64,000 nucleotides of DNA, taken from NCBI GenBank assembly GCA_046726215.1, contig JBKPAA010000113.1, positions 1 to 64,000 on the forward strand, read 5' to 3'. Below the pieces are notes generated by a model. The model saw nothing but the letters and a program-made list of their open reading frames with translations. It made no database searches and had not been told where the DNA came from. Of this stretch, positions 26,608-34,046 are shown piece by piece. The stretch is from DASQUK01 sp046726215 (GTDB taxonomy: Bacteria > Actinomycetota > Acidimicrobiia > Acidimicrobiales > VFJN01). A program made the position numbers and the translations under genes. How positions within the stretch are numbered: the stretch's first letter is position 1; each line of letters begins with the position of its first letter.

Positions 26608-28314
26608 ATGAGTGAGACACCGGGCACGGGCGAGTCCCGCGTCGACATCAAGCACCGCAGCCGCGAGGTCACCGAGGGGTTCGAGCGGGCGCCGGCGAGG
26701 GCGATGCTGCGGGCCATCGGCATGACCGACGACGACTGGGACAAGCCGCAGGTGGGGGTGTGCTCGTCGTGGAACGAGGTCACGCCCTGCAACCTGCCGC
26801 TCGACCGGCTCGCCAAACGGTCCAAGGAGGGGGTCCGCGCCGCCGGTGGCTTCCCCATCGAGTTCACCACCATCGCCGTGAGCGACGGCATCTCCATGGG
26901 CCACGAGGGCATGCGGGCATCGCTGGTGTCGCGCGAGGTCATAGCGGACTCCGTCGAGACCGTGATGCACGCCGAGCGGCTGGACGCGCTGGTCACATTC
27001 GCCGGCTGCGACAAGTCGCTGCCCGGCATGCTCATGGCCGCGGCCCGGCTCAACGTGCCGTCGGTGTTCGTCTATGGCGGCTCGATCCTGCCGGGCCACC
27101 ACAACGGCCGAGCGCTCGACATCGTGAGCGTGTTCGAGGCGGTCGGGGCCTACGCCGCCGGCACCCTCGACGACGCCACCCTCGGGGCCATCGAGCGGAA
27201 CGCCTGCCCCACCGAGGGATCGTGCGCCGGCATGTTCACCGCCAACACGATGGCGTCGGTGGCCGAGGCCCTGGGCATGTCGCTGCCCGGATCTGCGTCG
27301 CCCCCCGCGGTCGATCGGCGACGCGACGACGTGGCCTACGCGTCCGGCCAGGCGGTGGTGCGGCTGCTGGAGGCGGGCATCCGTCCCCGCCAGATCCTCA
27401 CCAAGCCGGCGTTCGAGAACGCCATCGCCGTGGTGATGGCGCTGGGCGGATCCACCAATGCCGTGCTCCACCTGCTGGCCATCGCCGCCGAGGCGCAGGT
27501 GGACCTGGCGCTCGACGGCTTCAACCGGGTGGCGGCGCGGGTGCCGCACATCGCCGACACCAAGCCCGCCGGCCGCTACCACATGAGCGACGTCGACCGG
27601 ATCGGGGGGGTGCCGGTGGTGATGCGGCACCTCCTCGAGGCCGGGCTGCTGGACGGCGACTGCCTCACGGTCACCGGACGCACCCTGGCCCAGAACCTGG
27701 CGGAGATCGATCCCCCCGCGCCCGACGGCGAGGTGATCCACCCCCTCGGCGACCCCATCCACGCGATGGGCGGGATCGTCGTGCTAACGGGCTCGTTGGC
27801 CCCCAAGGGCGCGGTGGTCAAGGTGGCGGGCATGACGTCCGACCGGTTCGATGGCACCGCCCGCGTGTTCGACGGCGAGGACGGGGCGATGGACGCCATC
27901 CTCGCCGGTTCGATCCGGCCCGGCACCGTGGTGGTCATCCGCTACGAGGGGCCCAGGGGCGGGCCGGGGATGCGGGAGATGCTGGCCGTCACCGGCGCCA
28001 TGAAGGGCGCCGGCCGGGGCGGCGACTGTGCCCTGGTGACCGATGGCCGCTTCTCCGGCGGCACCCACGGGTTCTGCGTCGGTCACGTGGCGCCCGAGGC
28101 CGTCGACGGCGGGCCCATCGCGCTCGTGGCCGACGGCGACCGCATCGTCATCGACGTCGAGTCCAAGGCGATCGACCTGGCCGTCGATCACGCCGAGCTG
28201 GCACGCCGCCGGGCCGAATGGAAGCTGCCCGAGCCGCGCTACACGTCTGGCGTCCTCGCCAAGTACGCCCGGTTGGCGTCGGGCGCGGAGCGCGGCGCCA
28301 TCACCGAGGCGTGA
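26608..28314 (+). CDS. ilvD: Dihydroxy-acid dehydratase
   Basis: A 568-residue enzyme that dehydrates 2,3-dihydroxy-isovalerate and -methylvalerate to the keto acids of valine and isoleucine. The cluster-binding cysteines are in SSWNEVTPCN, FAGCDKSLPGM and NACPTEGSCAGMFTANTM, consistent with a [2Fe-2S] or [4Fe-4S] dehydratase. The C-terminal TDGRFSGGTHGFCVGHVAPEA block is the second family signature. It is transcribed separately from ilvBNC, about 0.8 kb upstream, with a VOC gene between. Confidence 0.97.
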   Translation: MSETPGTGESRVDIKHRSREVTEGFERAPARAMLRAIGMTDDDWDKPQVGVCSSWNEVTPCNLPLDRLAKRSKEGVRAAGGFPIEFTTIAVSDGISMGHEGMRASLVSREVIADSVETVMHAERLDALVTFAGCDKSLPGMLMAAARLNVPSVFVYGGSILPGHHNGRALDIVSVFEAVGAYAAGTLDDATLGAIERNACPTEGSCAGMFTANTMASVAEALGMSLPGSASPPAVDRRRDDVAYASGQAVVRLLEAGIRPRQILTKPAFENAIAVVMALGGSTNAVLHLLAIAAEAQVDLALDGFNRVAARVPHIADTKPAGRYHMSDVDRIGGVPVVMRHLLEAGLLDGDCLTVTGRTLAQNLAEIDPPAPDGEVIHPLGDPIHAMGGIVVLTGSLAPKGAVVKVAGMTSDRFDGTARVFDGEDGAMDAILAGSIRPGTVVVIRYEGPRGGPGMREMLAVTGAMKGAGRGGDCALVTDGRFSGGTHGFCVGHVAPEAVDGGPIALVADGDRIVIDVESKAIDLAVDHAELARRRAEWKLPEPRYTSGVLAKYARLASGAERGAITEA

Positions 28315-28323
28315 TGCCGGTCC

Positions 28324-28329
28324 TAGCCT
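28324..28329 (+). promoter_or_regulatory. -10 box of the VOC gene
   Basis: TAGCCT, 7 nt before the ATG at 28337. It lies directly behind ilvD, so the VOC gene has its own promoter. Confidence 0.5.
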
Positions 28330-28336
28330 GGGGAGC

Positions 28337-28921
28337 ATGGCGTCGACCGAACAGCCCCGGTGGCGGGGGATCAACCACCTCGCCCTCATCACCACCGACA
28401 TGGACCGGACCGTGCGGTTCTATCAGGGGGTGCTGGGCGCCGAGCTCGTAGCCACGATCGGTACGCCCGCGTTCCGGCACTACTTCTTCGAGTTCGGGCC
28501 CGAGCTCACCGTCGCGTTCTTCGAGTACCGGGACGCGGAGATCGAGCCGTTCGCCAAGCCCGCCGGCGTGCCCGACAACCGCGCCGTGCAGTTCGACCAC
28601 GTGTCCTTCAACCTTCCCGACGAGCACGCACTCGAGGCACTGCAGCGCCGCCTGAAGGAGCATGGATGCGAGGTCACCGAGGTGGTCGACCACGAGGTCA
28701 TGCGCTCGATCTACTTCACCGACCCCGACGGGATCGCCCTCGAGGCGTCGTGGTGGGTAGTCGACGCCACCGGCCGGGAGCCCGACTACGCCGACGAGCA
28801 GCTCTTCGGTGACCCGGATCCCGTGCTGGCGGTACGCGAGCTCGCCACTCACGGCGAGGTCTCCACGACGCCGACGACACGCCTGGTGAGCGTCACCGGC
28901 GACGTCCGCGATCCGGCCTAG
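28337..28921 (+). CDS. VOC (glyoxalase/dioxygenase-like) family protein
   Basis: A 194-residue metalloenzyme-fold protein. The first beta-alpha-beta module starts GINHLALITTDMDRTVRFYQ with a metal His; the second has FDHVSFNLPDEHALEALQ and YFTDPDGIALEASWW, supplying His and Glu. Related proteins include glyoxalase I, fosfomycin-type resistance enzymes and extradiol dioxygenases. The sequence does not decide the substrate. A C-terminal tail of about 40 residues is low in structure. Confidence 0.85.
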   Translation: MASTEQPRWRGINHLALITTDMDRTVRFYQGVLGAELVATIGTPAFRHYFFEFGPELTVAFFEYRDAEIEPFAKPAGVPDNRAVQFDHVSFNLPDEHALEALQRRLKEHGCEVTEVVDHEVMRSIYFTDPDGIALEASWWVVDATGREPDYADEQLFGDPDPVLAVRELATHGEVSTTPTTRLVSVTGDVRDPA

Positions 28922-28954
28922 CGGGGAAACCGCCGCTGGCATCGACGATCCGCC

Positions 28955-28984
28955 TTGCCCCGGATCCGTGCCCCGTGCGAAGCT
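28955..28984 (+). promoter_or_regulatory. ilvBNC promoter
   Basis: TTGCCC (28955-28960), an 18-nt spacer and GAAGCT (28979-28984), then 9 nt to the leader-peptide ATG. The boxes are weak matches; the position is supported by the attenuator that follows. Confidence 0.4.
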
Positions 28985-28993
28985 GATTCGCTG

Positions 28994-29029
28994 ATGGACG
29001 CCTACCGCCTCCTCGTAATCCTCATGTAG
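28994..29029 (+). CDS. ilvB leader peptide
   Basis: An 11-residue peptide, MDAYRLLVILM, with five branched-chain codons in a row (Leu-Leu-Val-Ile-Leu), followed by TAG. It sits 110 nt upstream of ilvB and just ahead of a pause hairpin and a terminator. When charged branched-chain tRNAs run short, ribosomes would stall on the LLVIL codons and allow an antiterminator. Such leaders upstream of ilvB are known in Corynebacterium and Streptomyces relatives. Confidence 0.85.
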   Translation: MDAYRLLVILM

Positions 29030-29054
29030 CGCACGCTGGCCCATCCGCGTGCGC
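29029..29054 (+). promoter_or_regulatory. Pause hairpin (1:2) of the ilvB attenuator
   Basis: GCGCACG (29029-29035) pairs with CGTGCGC (29048-29054). It starts on the leader-peptide stop codon. The right arm lies next to the left arm of the terminator, as expected for the antitermination switch. Confidence 0.6.
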
Positions 29055-29058
29055 TCTC

Positions 29059-29090
29059 ACGACCTCCCACCGGGAGGTCGTTTCCGTTTT
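29059..29090 (+). terminator. ilvB attenuator terminator
   Basis: A perfect 10-bp stem, ACGACCTCCC (29059-29068) with GGGAGGTCGT (29072-29081), with a 3-nt loop and a T-rich tail TTTCCGTTTT. This is the clearest intrinsic terminator in the window and lies 50 nt before ilvB. Confidence 0.9.
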
Positions 29091-29139
29091 CGTCGACTTC
29101 CGCAAACCACTCGCCACACCCGGACAGGAGCACACCGCC

Positions 29140-30894
29140 ATGCAGCTCAACGGCGGACAAGCATTGATCAAGGCCCTCGAGATGGAGGGCGTCGAGGTCA
29201 TGTTCGGCCTCCCGGGTGGTGCCATCCTCCCCGTGTACGACCCGATCATCGACAGCCCGATCCGTCACATCCTGGTGCGGCACGAGCAGGGTGCCGGGCA
29301 CATGGCCGAGGGCTTCGCCCACGCCACCGGGCGGCCGGGCGTGTGCATGGTGACCTCGGGGCCGGCGGCGACCAACGTCGTCACCCCCTTGTGCGATGCC
29401 TTCATGGACTCGATCCCAATGGTGTGCATCACCGGCCAGGTGCCGTTCGCCGCGATCGGTACCGACGCCTTCCAGGAGTGCGACACGGTCGGGATCACCC
29501 GCTCGGTGACCAAGCACAACGAGCTGATAACCCAGGCGCAGGACATCCCGCTCATGGTCCGGCAGGCCTTCCATCTCGCCACCACGGGTCGGCCGGGCCC
29601 GGTGCTCATCGACGTGCCCAAAGACATCGTCGATCCCAACAACCCCCGCTCGGCCATGGAGTGGTATTGGCCGAGCGACGACGACGTGGCGGCGAGCCTG
29701 CCCGGCTACCGGCCCACCACCAAGGGCCACCCGAGGATGATCCGGCAGGCTGCGGAGCTGATCCTCGCGGCCCGGCGTCCGGTCATCTACGCCGGGGGCG
29801 GCATCCTCAAGGCCCGGGCCGCCGAGGCGTTGCGCGCGCTGGCCGAGCTGTGCGACATCCACGTGGTGACCACGCTGATGGCCCGGGGCGCCTTCCCCGA
29901 CGACCACCCGCTGGCCCTGGGCATGCCGGGCATGCACGGCAACTACACGGCGGTCACGTCGATGCAGCGGAGTGACCTGCTCATCGCCCTCGGCAGCCGC
30001 TTCGACGACCGGGTGACCGGCAAGGTTGACGGGTTCGCCCCGGACGCCAAGGTGATCCACGTCGACGTCGACCCCGCCGAGCTGGGCAAGGTCCGCCGGC
30101 CCGACGTTCCCATCGTGGGGGACTGCCGGCTCGTCATCGAGGAGTTGGTGGCGGCCGTGCGCGGCCTGCTCGAGGGGGGGATGCCGTTCCCCGACCGCTC
30201 GGCATGGAAGCAAACGGTCTCGGGGTGGCAGGAGAACTACCCGCTCACCTACCAGCAGTCCGAGCCCGGCGAGGCGCTCAAGCCCCAGTTCGTGCTGGAG
30301 CGCCTGCGAGACAACACACCGGACGACACGATCGTGACCGCCGGCGTCGGCCAGCATCAGATGTGGACCAGCCAGTACTGGCGCTTCAACCACCCCTACA
30401 CGTGGGTCAACTCCGGCGGGCTCGGCACCATGGGCTTCGCCGTGCCGGCGGCCATCGGCGCCAAGGTCGGGCGCCCCGACCGCACGGTGTGGGCGGTGGA
30501 CGGCGACGGCTGCTTCCAGATGACCGCCCAGGAGCTGGTGACGGCGACGGCCGAGCGCATCCCCATCAAGGTCGCGATCCTCAACAACGCCTACCTGGGG
30601 ATGGTGCGCCAGTGGCAGGAGATGTTCTACGACGAGCGCTACAGCGAGGTGTACCTGTCACCGGACCTGCCCGACTACAAGCTGTGGGCCGAGGCGATGG
30701 GCTGCGTCGGCATGCGCGTCGAGTCCCCGGAGGAGGTCGACGCGGCCGTCCAGAAGGCCAACGAGATTGACGACCGGCCGGTGGTGATCGACTTCCGCAC
30801 CGACAGCCGCGAGAAGGTGTACCCGATGGTCCCGGCCGGCAAGTCCAACGACGACATCATCGTCGATCCGTCCCAGGGCGAAGGAGGGCGCTAA
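29140..30894 (+). CDS. ilvB: Acetolactate synthase large subunit
   Basis: A 584-residue thiamine-diphosphate enzyme that condenses pyruvate with pyruvate or 2-oxobutyrate, the first common step to Val, Leu and Ile. GLPGGAILPVYD and RHEQGAGHMAEGFAHATG carry the N-terminal catalytic Glu; SRFDDRVTG belongs to the FAD domain; and GDGCFQMTAQELVTA through ILNN is the ThDP/Mg motif. An AGGAG site lies before the ATG. The stop overlaps the ilvN start by one base (TAATG). Expression is under the upstream attenuator. Confidence 0.98.
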   Translation: MQLNGGQALIKALEMEGVEVMFGLPGGAILPVYDPIIDSPIRHILVRHEQGAGHMAEGFAHATGRPGVCMVTSGPAATNVVTPLCDAFMDSIPMVCITGQVPFAAIGTDAFQECDTVGITRSVTKHNELITQAQDIPLMVRQAFHLATTGRPGPVLIDVPKDIVDPNNPRSAMEWYWPSDDDVAASLPGYRPTTKGHPRMIRQAAELILAARRPVIYAGGGILKARAAEALRALAELCDIHVVTTLMARGAFPDDHPLALGMPGMHGNYTAVTSMQRSDLLIALGSRFDDRVTGKVDGFAPDAKVIHVDVDPAELGKVRRPDVPIVGDCRLVIEELVAAVRGLLEGGMPFPDRSAWKQTVSGWQENYPLTYQQSEPGEALKPQFVLERLRDNTPDDTIVTAGVGQHQMWTSQYWRFNHPYTWVNSGGLGTMGFAVPAAIGAKVGRPDRTVWAVDGDGCFQMTAQELVTATAERIPIKVAILNNAYLGMVRQWQEMFYDERYSEVYLSPDLPDYKLWAEAMGCVGMRVESPEEVDAAVQKANEIDDRPVVIDFRTDSREKVYPMVPAGKSNDDIIVDPSQGEGGR

Positions 30895-31442
30895 TGGCTT
30901 CGCCGTCGCTTCCCGGCGCCGACTTCCGCCACCACACGCTGGTGGTGCTGGTGGAGAACAAGGCGGGGGTGCTGGCCCGCGTCTCCGGCCTGTTCGCCCG
31001 GCGGGGCTACAACATCTACTCGCTGGCGGTGGCGCCCACCGACGACGAGCGCTTCAGCCGCATCACGATCGTGGTCGACGTCGAGTCGGCGTCGCTCGAG
31101 CAGATCACCAAGCAGCTGTTCAAGCTCGTCAACGTCGTCAAGATCTCGGAGCTCGACCCCCGCGACGCGGTGGAGCGCGAGCTGATGCTCGCCACCGTGC
31201 GGGCCGACGCCACGGGCCGCAGCCAGGTGATCGAGCTGGTCGGGGTGTTCGACGGCCGGATCGTCGACGTCGGACACGACGAGCTGACGGTCAGCCTCGA
31301 TGGCGAGCCCGGGAGGCTCGACGACCTCGAGGACCTGCTGCGTCCCTTCGGCATCGTGGAGCTGCAACGCACCGGCCGGGTGGCGCTGCCCAAGCTCGAG
31401 CGCCTCGCCCCCAACCTCCGCCCCGTACGCCGTCCCGCCTGA
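30894..31442 (+). CDS. ilvN: Acetolactate synthase small (regulatory) subunit
   Basis: A 182-residue subunit that activates IlvB and confers valine feedback inhibition. An N-terminal ACT domain (TLVVLVENKAGVLARVSGLF and RRGYNIYSLAVAPT) is followed by the ALS_ss C-terminal domain ending in an ELQRTGRVAL strand. It starts on the last base of the ilvB stop codon and precedes ilvC by 28 nt, so the three form the ilvBNC operon. Confidence 0.97.
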   Translation: MASPSLPGADFRHHTLVVLVENKAGVLARVSGLFARRGYNIYSLAVAPTDDERFSRITIVVDVESASLEQITKQLFKLVNVVKISELDPRDAVERELMLATVRADATGRSQVIELVGVFDGRIVDVGHDELTVSLDGEPGRLDDLEDLLRPFGIVELQRTGRVALPKLERLAPNLRPVRRPA

Positions 31443-31470
31443 TCCGATCGAGCACCAGAGAGGAACCCCG

Positions 31471-32499
31471 ATGGCCAACGTCTACTACGAGAAGGATGCC
31501 GACCGGTCGCTCATCGCCGACCGCAAGGTGGCGGTGATCGGCTACGGCTCGCAGGGCCACGCCCACGCCCTCAACCTCAAGGACTCGGGCATCGATGTGC
31601 GCGTCGGCCTGCGGGACGGCTCGTCGTCGAAGGCCAAGGCCCAGGCGGCCGGGCTCACGGTCCGGTCGATCGCCGACGCGGTCGCCGAGGCCGACCTGGT
31701 GATGCTCCTGGGCCCCGACACCGAGCACAAGGCGATCTTCACCGAGCACATCGCCCCCAACCTGGCGGACGGGGACGCGTTGTTCGTGGCCCACGGGTTC
31801 AGCGTCCGCTTCAACCAGGTGGAGGCGCCGGCGGGCGTCGACGTGGCCCTGGTCGCCCCGAAGGGCCCCGGCCACTTGGTGCGCCGCACGTACACCGAGG
31901 GCGGCGGCGTGCCCTGCCTGATCGCGGTCGCCCAGGACGCGTCCGGCCGTGCCCATGGCCTGGCCCTGGCCTATGCCGACGCCATCGGGGGCGCCCGAGC
32001 CGGCGTGCTCGAGACCACGTTCGACGAGGAGACCGAGACCGACCTGTTCGGGGAGCAGGTCGTGCTGTGCGGGGGTCTGACCGCCCTGGTGCAGGCCGGG
32101 TTCGAGACGCTGGTGGAGGCCGGCTACCAGCCCGAGTCCGCATACTTCGAGTGCCTGCACGAGCTCAAGCTCATCGTCGACCTCATGTACGAGCAGGGCA
32201 TCGCCGGCATGCGCTACTCGGTGAGCGACACCGCCGAGTACGGGGACCTCACCCGCGGGCCCCGGGTGATCAACGACGCGGTGCGGGCCGAGATGCGCGC
32301 CATCCTCGACGAGATCCAGACGGGCAAGTTCGCCGAGGAGTGGATCGCCGAGTCCGAGTCGGGCCGGCCCAACTTCTCGGCGCTCCGCCAGGCCGGCCGT
32401 GACCACCCGATCGAGAAGGTGGGCGCCGAGCTCCGGGCGATGATGCCCTGGATCTCGGCCGGCAAGCAGCGGGTCGAGGACGCTTCCGGCGGCGGCTGA
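31471..32499 (+). CDS. ilvC: Ketol-acid reductoisomerase (class I)
   Basis: A 342-residue enzyme that isomerises and reduces acetolactate with NADPH and Mg2+. The Rossmann motif is GYGSQGHAHALNLKDSG, and the cofactor-specificity loop LRDGSSSKAKA (Ser and Lys) favours NADPH. The short class I C-terminal knotted domain has the acidic metal ligands in FGEQVVLCGG and ECLHELKLIVDLMYE. An AGAGAGGA ribosome binding site precedes the ATG. It is the last gene of the operon, 3 nt from a convergent gene. Confidence 0.98.
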   Translation: MANVYYEKDADRSLIADRKVAVIGYGSQGHAHALNLKDSGIDVRVGLRDGSSSKAKAQAAGLTVRSIADAVAEADLVMLLGPDTEHKAIFTEHIAPNLADGDALFVAHGFSVRFNQVEAPAGVDVALVAPKGPGHLVRRTYTEGGGVPCLIAVAQDASGRAHGLALAYADAIGGARAGVLETTFDEETETDLFGEQVVLCGGLTALVQAGFETLVEAGYQPESAYFECLHELKLIVDLMYEQGIAGMRYSVSDTAEYGDLTRGPRVINDAVRAEMRAILDEIQTGKFAEEWIAESESGRPNFSALRQAGRDHPIEKVGAELRAMMPWISAGKQRVEDASGGG

Positions 32500-32502
32500 C
32501 CC

Positions 32503-32937
32503 TCAGTCCGCTATGTCACGCTCGGCCACCACGCGCGTGGGGGTCACGCGGATGAGGAGCTCGCCGGGCACGGCGTTGCGGGCGCCGAACTGCTCGGCCC
32601 GGTCGGGGCCCATGTAGCGGCCACCCAGGCGCGTGGCCCAGTACCGCAGCTGCTCGAGGTCGTCGCTCCACGTGGCGTCGCCGTCGATGATCACGAACGA
32701 GAACGGGGGCCGGTCGTCCTGCACGCACAGCGCCACCTTGCCGGTGCGGCGGATCGCCCGGCCCTTCAGGGTGTTGGCGCCGGTGGTGAAGACGATCGTC
32801 CCGTCGTCGTCCAGGTCGTACCAGACGGGTGCCGCATGCGGACGGCCGTCCCTGCGGGTGGTGGCCAGGACCGCCGGGCGGACCGGCGACCGCAGGAACT
32901 CGCCCCATTCGGCCTCGCTCATCCGTGAGTAGGGCAT
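32503..32937 (-). CDS. PPOX-class F420/FMN-dependent oxidoreductase
   Basis: A 144-residue split-barrel flavin/deazaflavin enzyme. PAVLATTRRDGRPHAAPVWYDL and the GRAIRRTGKVALCVQDD segment are typical of the TIGR03618/TIGR03667 F420 group. Such proteins reduce activated double bonds in small molecules; the substrate is unknown. The start at 32937 is supported by a TAGCCT box 8 nt upstream that overlaps the stop codon of the neighbouring hydrolase gene. Confidence 0.8.
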   Translation of the reverse strand: MPYSRMSEAEWGEFLRSPVRPAVLATTRRDGRPHAAPVWYDLDDDGTIVFTTGANTLKGRAIRRTGKVALCVQDDRPPFSFVIIDGDATWSDDLEQLRYWATRLGGRYMGPDRAEQFGARNAVPGELLIRVTPTRVVAERDIAD

Positions 32938-32945
32938 GAAGCGGC

Positions 32946-32951
32946 AGGCTA
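32946..32951 (-). promoter_or_regulatory. -10 box of the F420 oxidoreductase gene, on a stop codon
   Basis: TAGCCT on the minus strand; its TAG is the stop of the serine hydrolase gene. The spacer to the ATG at 32937 is 8 nt. The oxidoreductase can therefore be transcribed without the operon upstream. Confidence 0.5.
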
Positions 32952-34043
32952 GGCGCCGATGCCCGAGCGGAACGCCTCGACCATCCGTGCCCGCCAGGCG
33001 CGTAGCTCGGGGTCGTGGGTCTCGTCGGGCGACTTGCCGAGGCGCACCACGATCAGGTCCAGCGGCGGGCAGATCATGAGCGACTGGCCCTCGTAGCCGT
33101 TGGCGGTGAAGGTCCCGAGGTCGTCGCCGACCGCCCACCAGTGGGCGCCGTGCCAGCGGTCGCCCTCCTCGTCGCGGGACCGGGCCCGGCGCGCGTGGTC
33201 GACCCACCCCTCCGGCAGCAAGCGCCGGCCGTCCCAGACGCCGTCGCGCATGTACAGCAACCCGAAGCGCAGGTAGTCATGGGCGGTGGCGTACACGAAC
33301 GACGAGCCCACGAACGTCCCGGCGTCGTCGAAGCGGGCGTGGGCCGATCGCATGCCCAGCGGCTCGAACAGGCGCTCGCGCAGGAACCGCTCGTACGGGC
33401 CGCCGGGACCGACCTCCCGGGCGACGACGCCCGACACTATGAGCGAGGTGCCGGACGAGTAGTTGAACACGGTGCCCGGCCCGTGCGCGAGCGGGTGGTC
33501 GGCGGCGAAGTGCGCCATGTCGGCCTGCGCATCGCCGAACAGCATGCGGATGACGTCGGACCCCTCGATGTCCTCGTAGTCCTCGGCGAAGTCGAGGCCG
33601 TCTCGCATGGTGAGCAGGTCGTCGAGCGCGATGGCGTGGCGGGGATCGCCCGGGTCGGCCCACTCCGGCACCGGTGCCGGCATGTCGACCGCGAGCCGGC
33701 CCTCACCCACCAGGACGCCCACCGCCGCGTGGAGGATGGACTTGGCCATCGACCAGGACAGCAGCTGGGTGGTGGGACGGACCGCCTCGTTGGGGCGGTC
33801 CCAGTGCTCGAGCTCGCCGCCGTAGCGCTCGGCGAGCAGGCTCCCGCCCTTGACGACGGCGACGGCATAGGTCGTGCCGAAGCGCTCGGTGTCGCCCGTG
33901 ATCTCGTCGAGCAGGGTCGACATCCGGCCGGCCATGGTCGCCGGGGGATCGGCCGTGGGCCAGGCGTCGGTGGGCCATGGCACGCCTGGGGGATGCGGGG
34001 GGAGGGGAACCAGGGAGCCCAGTCGGGCGGCGGGCGTCGTCAC
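32949..34043 (-). CDS. Beta-lactamase-fold serine hydrolase (class C/EstB-like)
   Basis: A 364-residue protein without signal peptide. The SxxK motif is SMAK in TTQLLSWSMAKSILHAAVG; the YxN-like motif is YSS in FNYSSGTSLIVSG; and a HGAHWW segment stands where KTG is found in beta-lactamases. This points to an esterase or D-aminopeptidase-like enzyme rather than a true beta-lactamase. The GTG at 34043 lies 3 nt after the acyl-CoA synthetase stop, so the two genes are one transcription unit. Confidence 0.8.
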   Translation of the reverse strand: MTTPAARLGSLVPLPPHPPGVPWPTDAWPTADPPATMAGRMSTLLDEITGDTERFGTTYAVAVVKGGSLLAERYGGELEHWDRPNEAVRPTTQLLSWSMAKSILHAAVGVLVGEGRLAVDMPAPVPEWADPGDPRHAIALDDLLTMRDGLDFAEDYEDIEGSDVIRMLFGDAQADMAHFAADHPLAHGPGTVFNYSSGTSLIVSGVVAREVGPGGPYERFLRERLFEPLGMRSAHARFDDAGTFVGSSFVYATAHDYLRFGLLYMRDGVWDGRRLLPEGWVDHARRARSRDEEGDRWHGAHWWAVGDDLGTFTANGYEGQSLMICPPLDLIVVRLGKSPDETHDPELRAWRARMVEAFRSGIGA

Positions 34044-34046
34044 GGG

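Noticed and set aside
28922..29139. T-box riboswitch upstream of ilvB
   Set aside because: No specifier loop or T-box sequence is present; the Leu/Val/Ile leader peptide and terminator explain the region.
32949..34043. True antibiotic-resistance beta-lactamase
   Set aside because: No signal peptide and no KTG motif; the SMAK/YSS pattern fits cytoplasmic esterase-like serine hydrolases.
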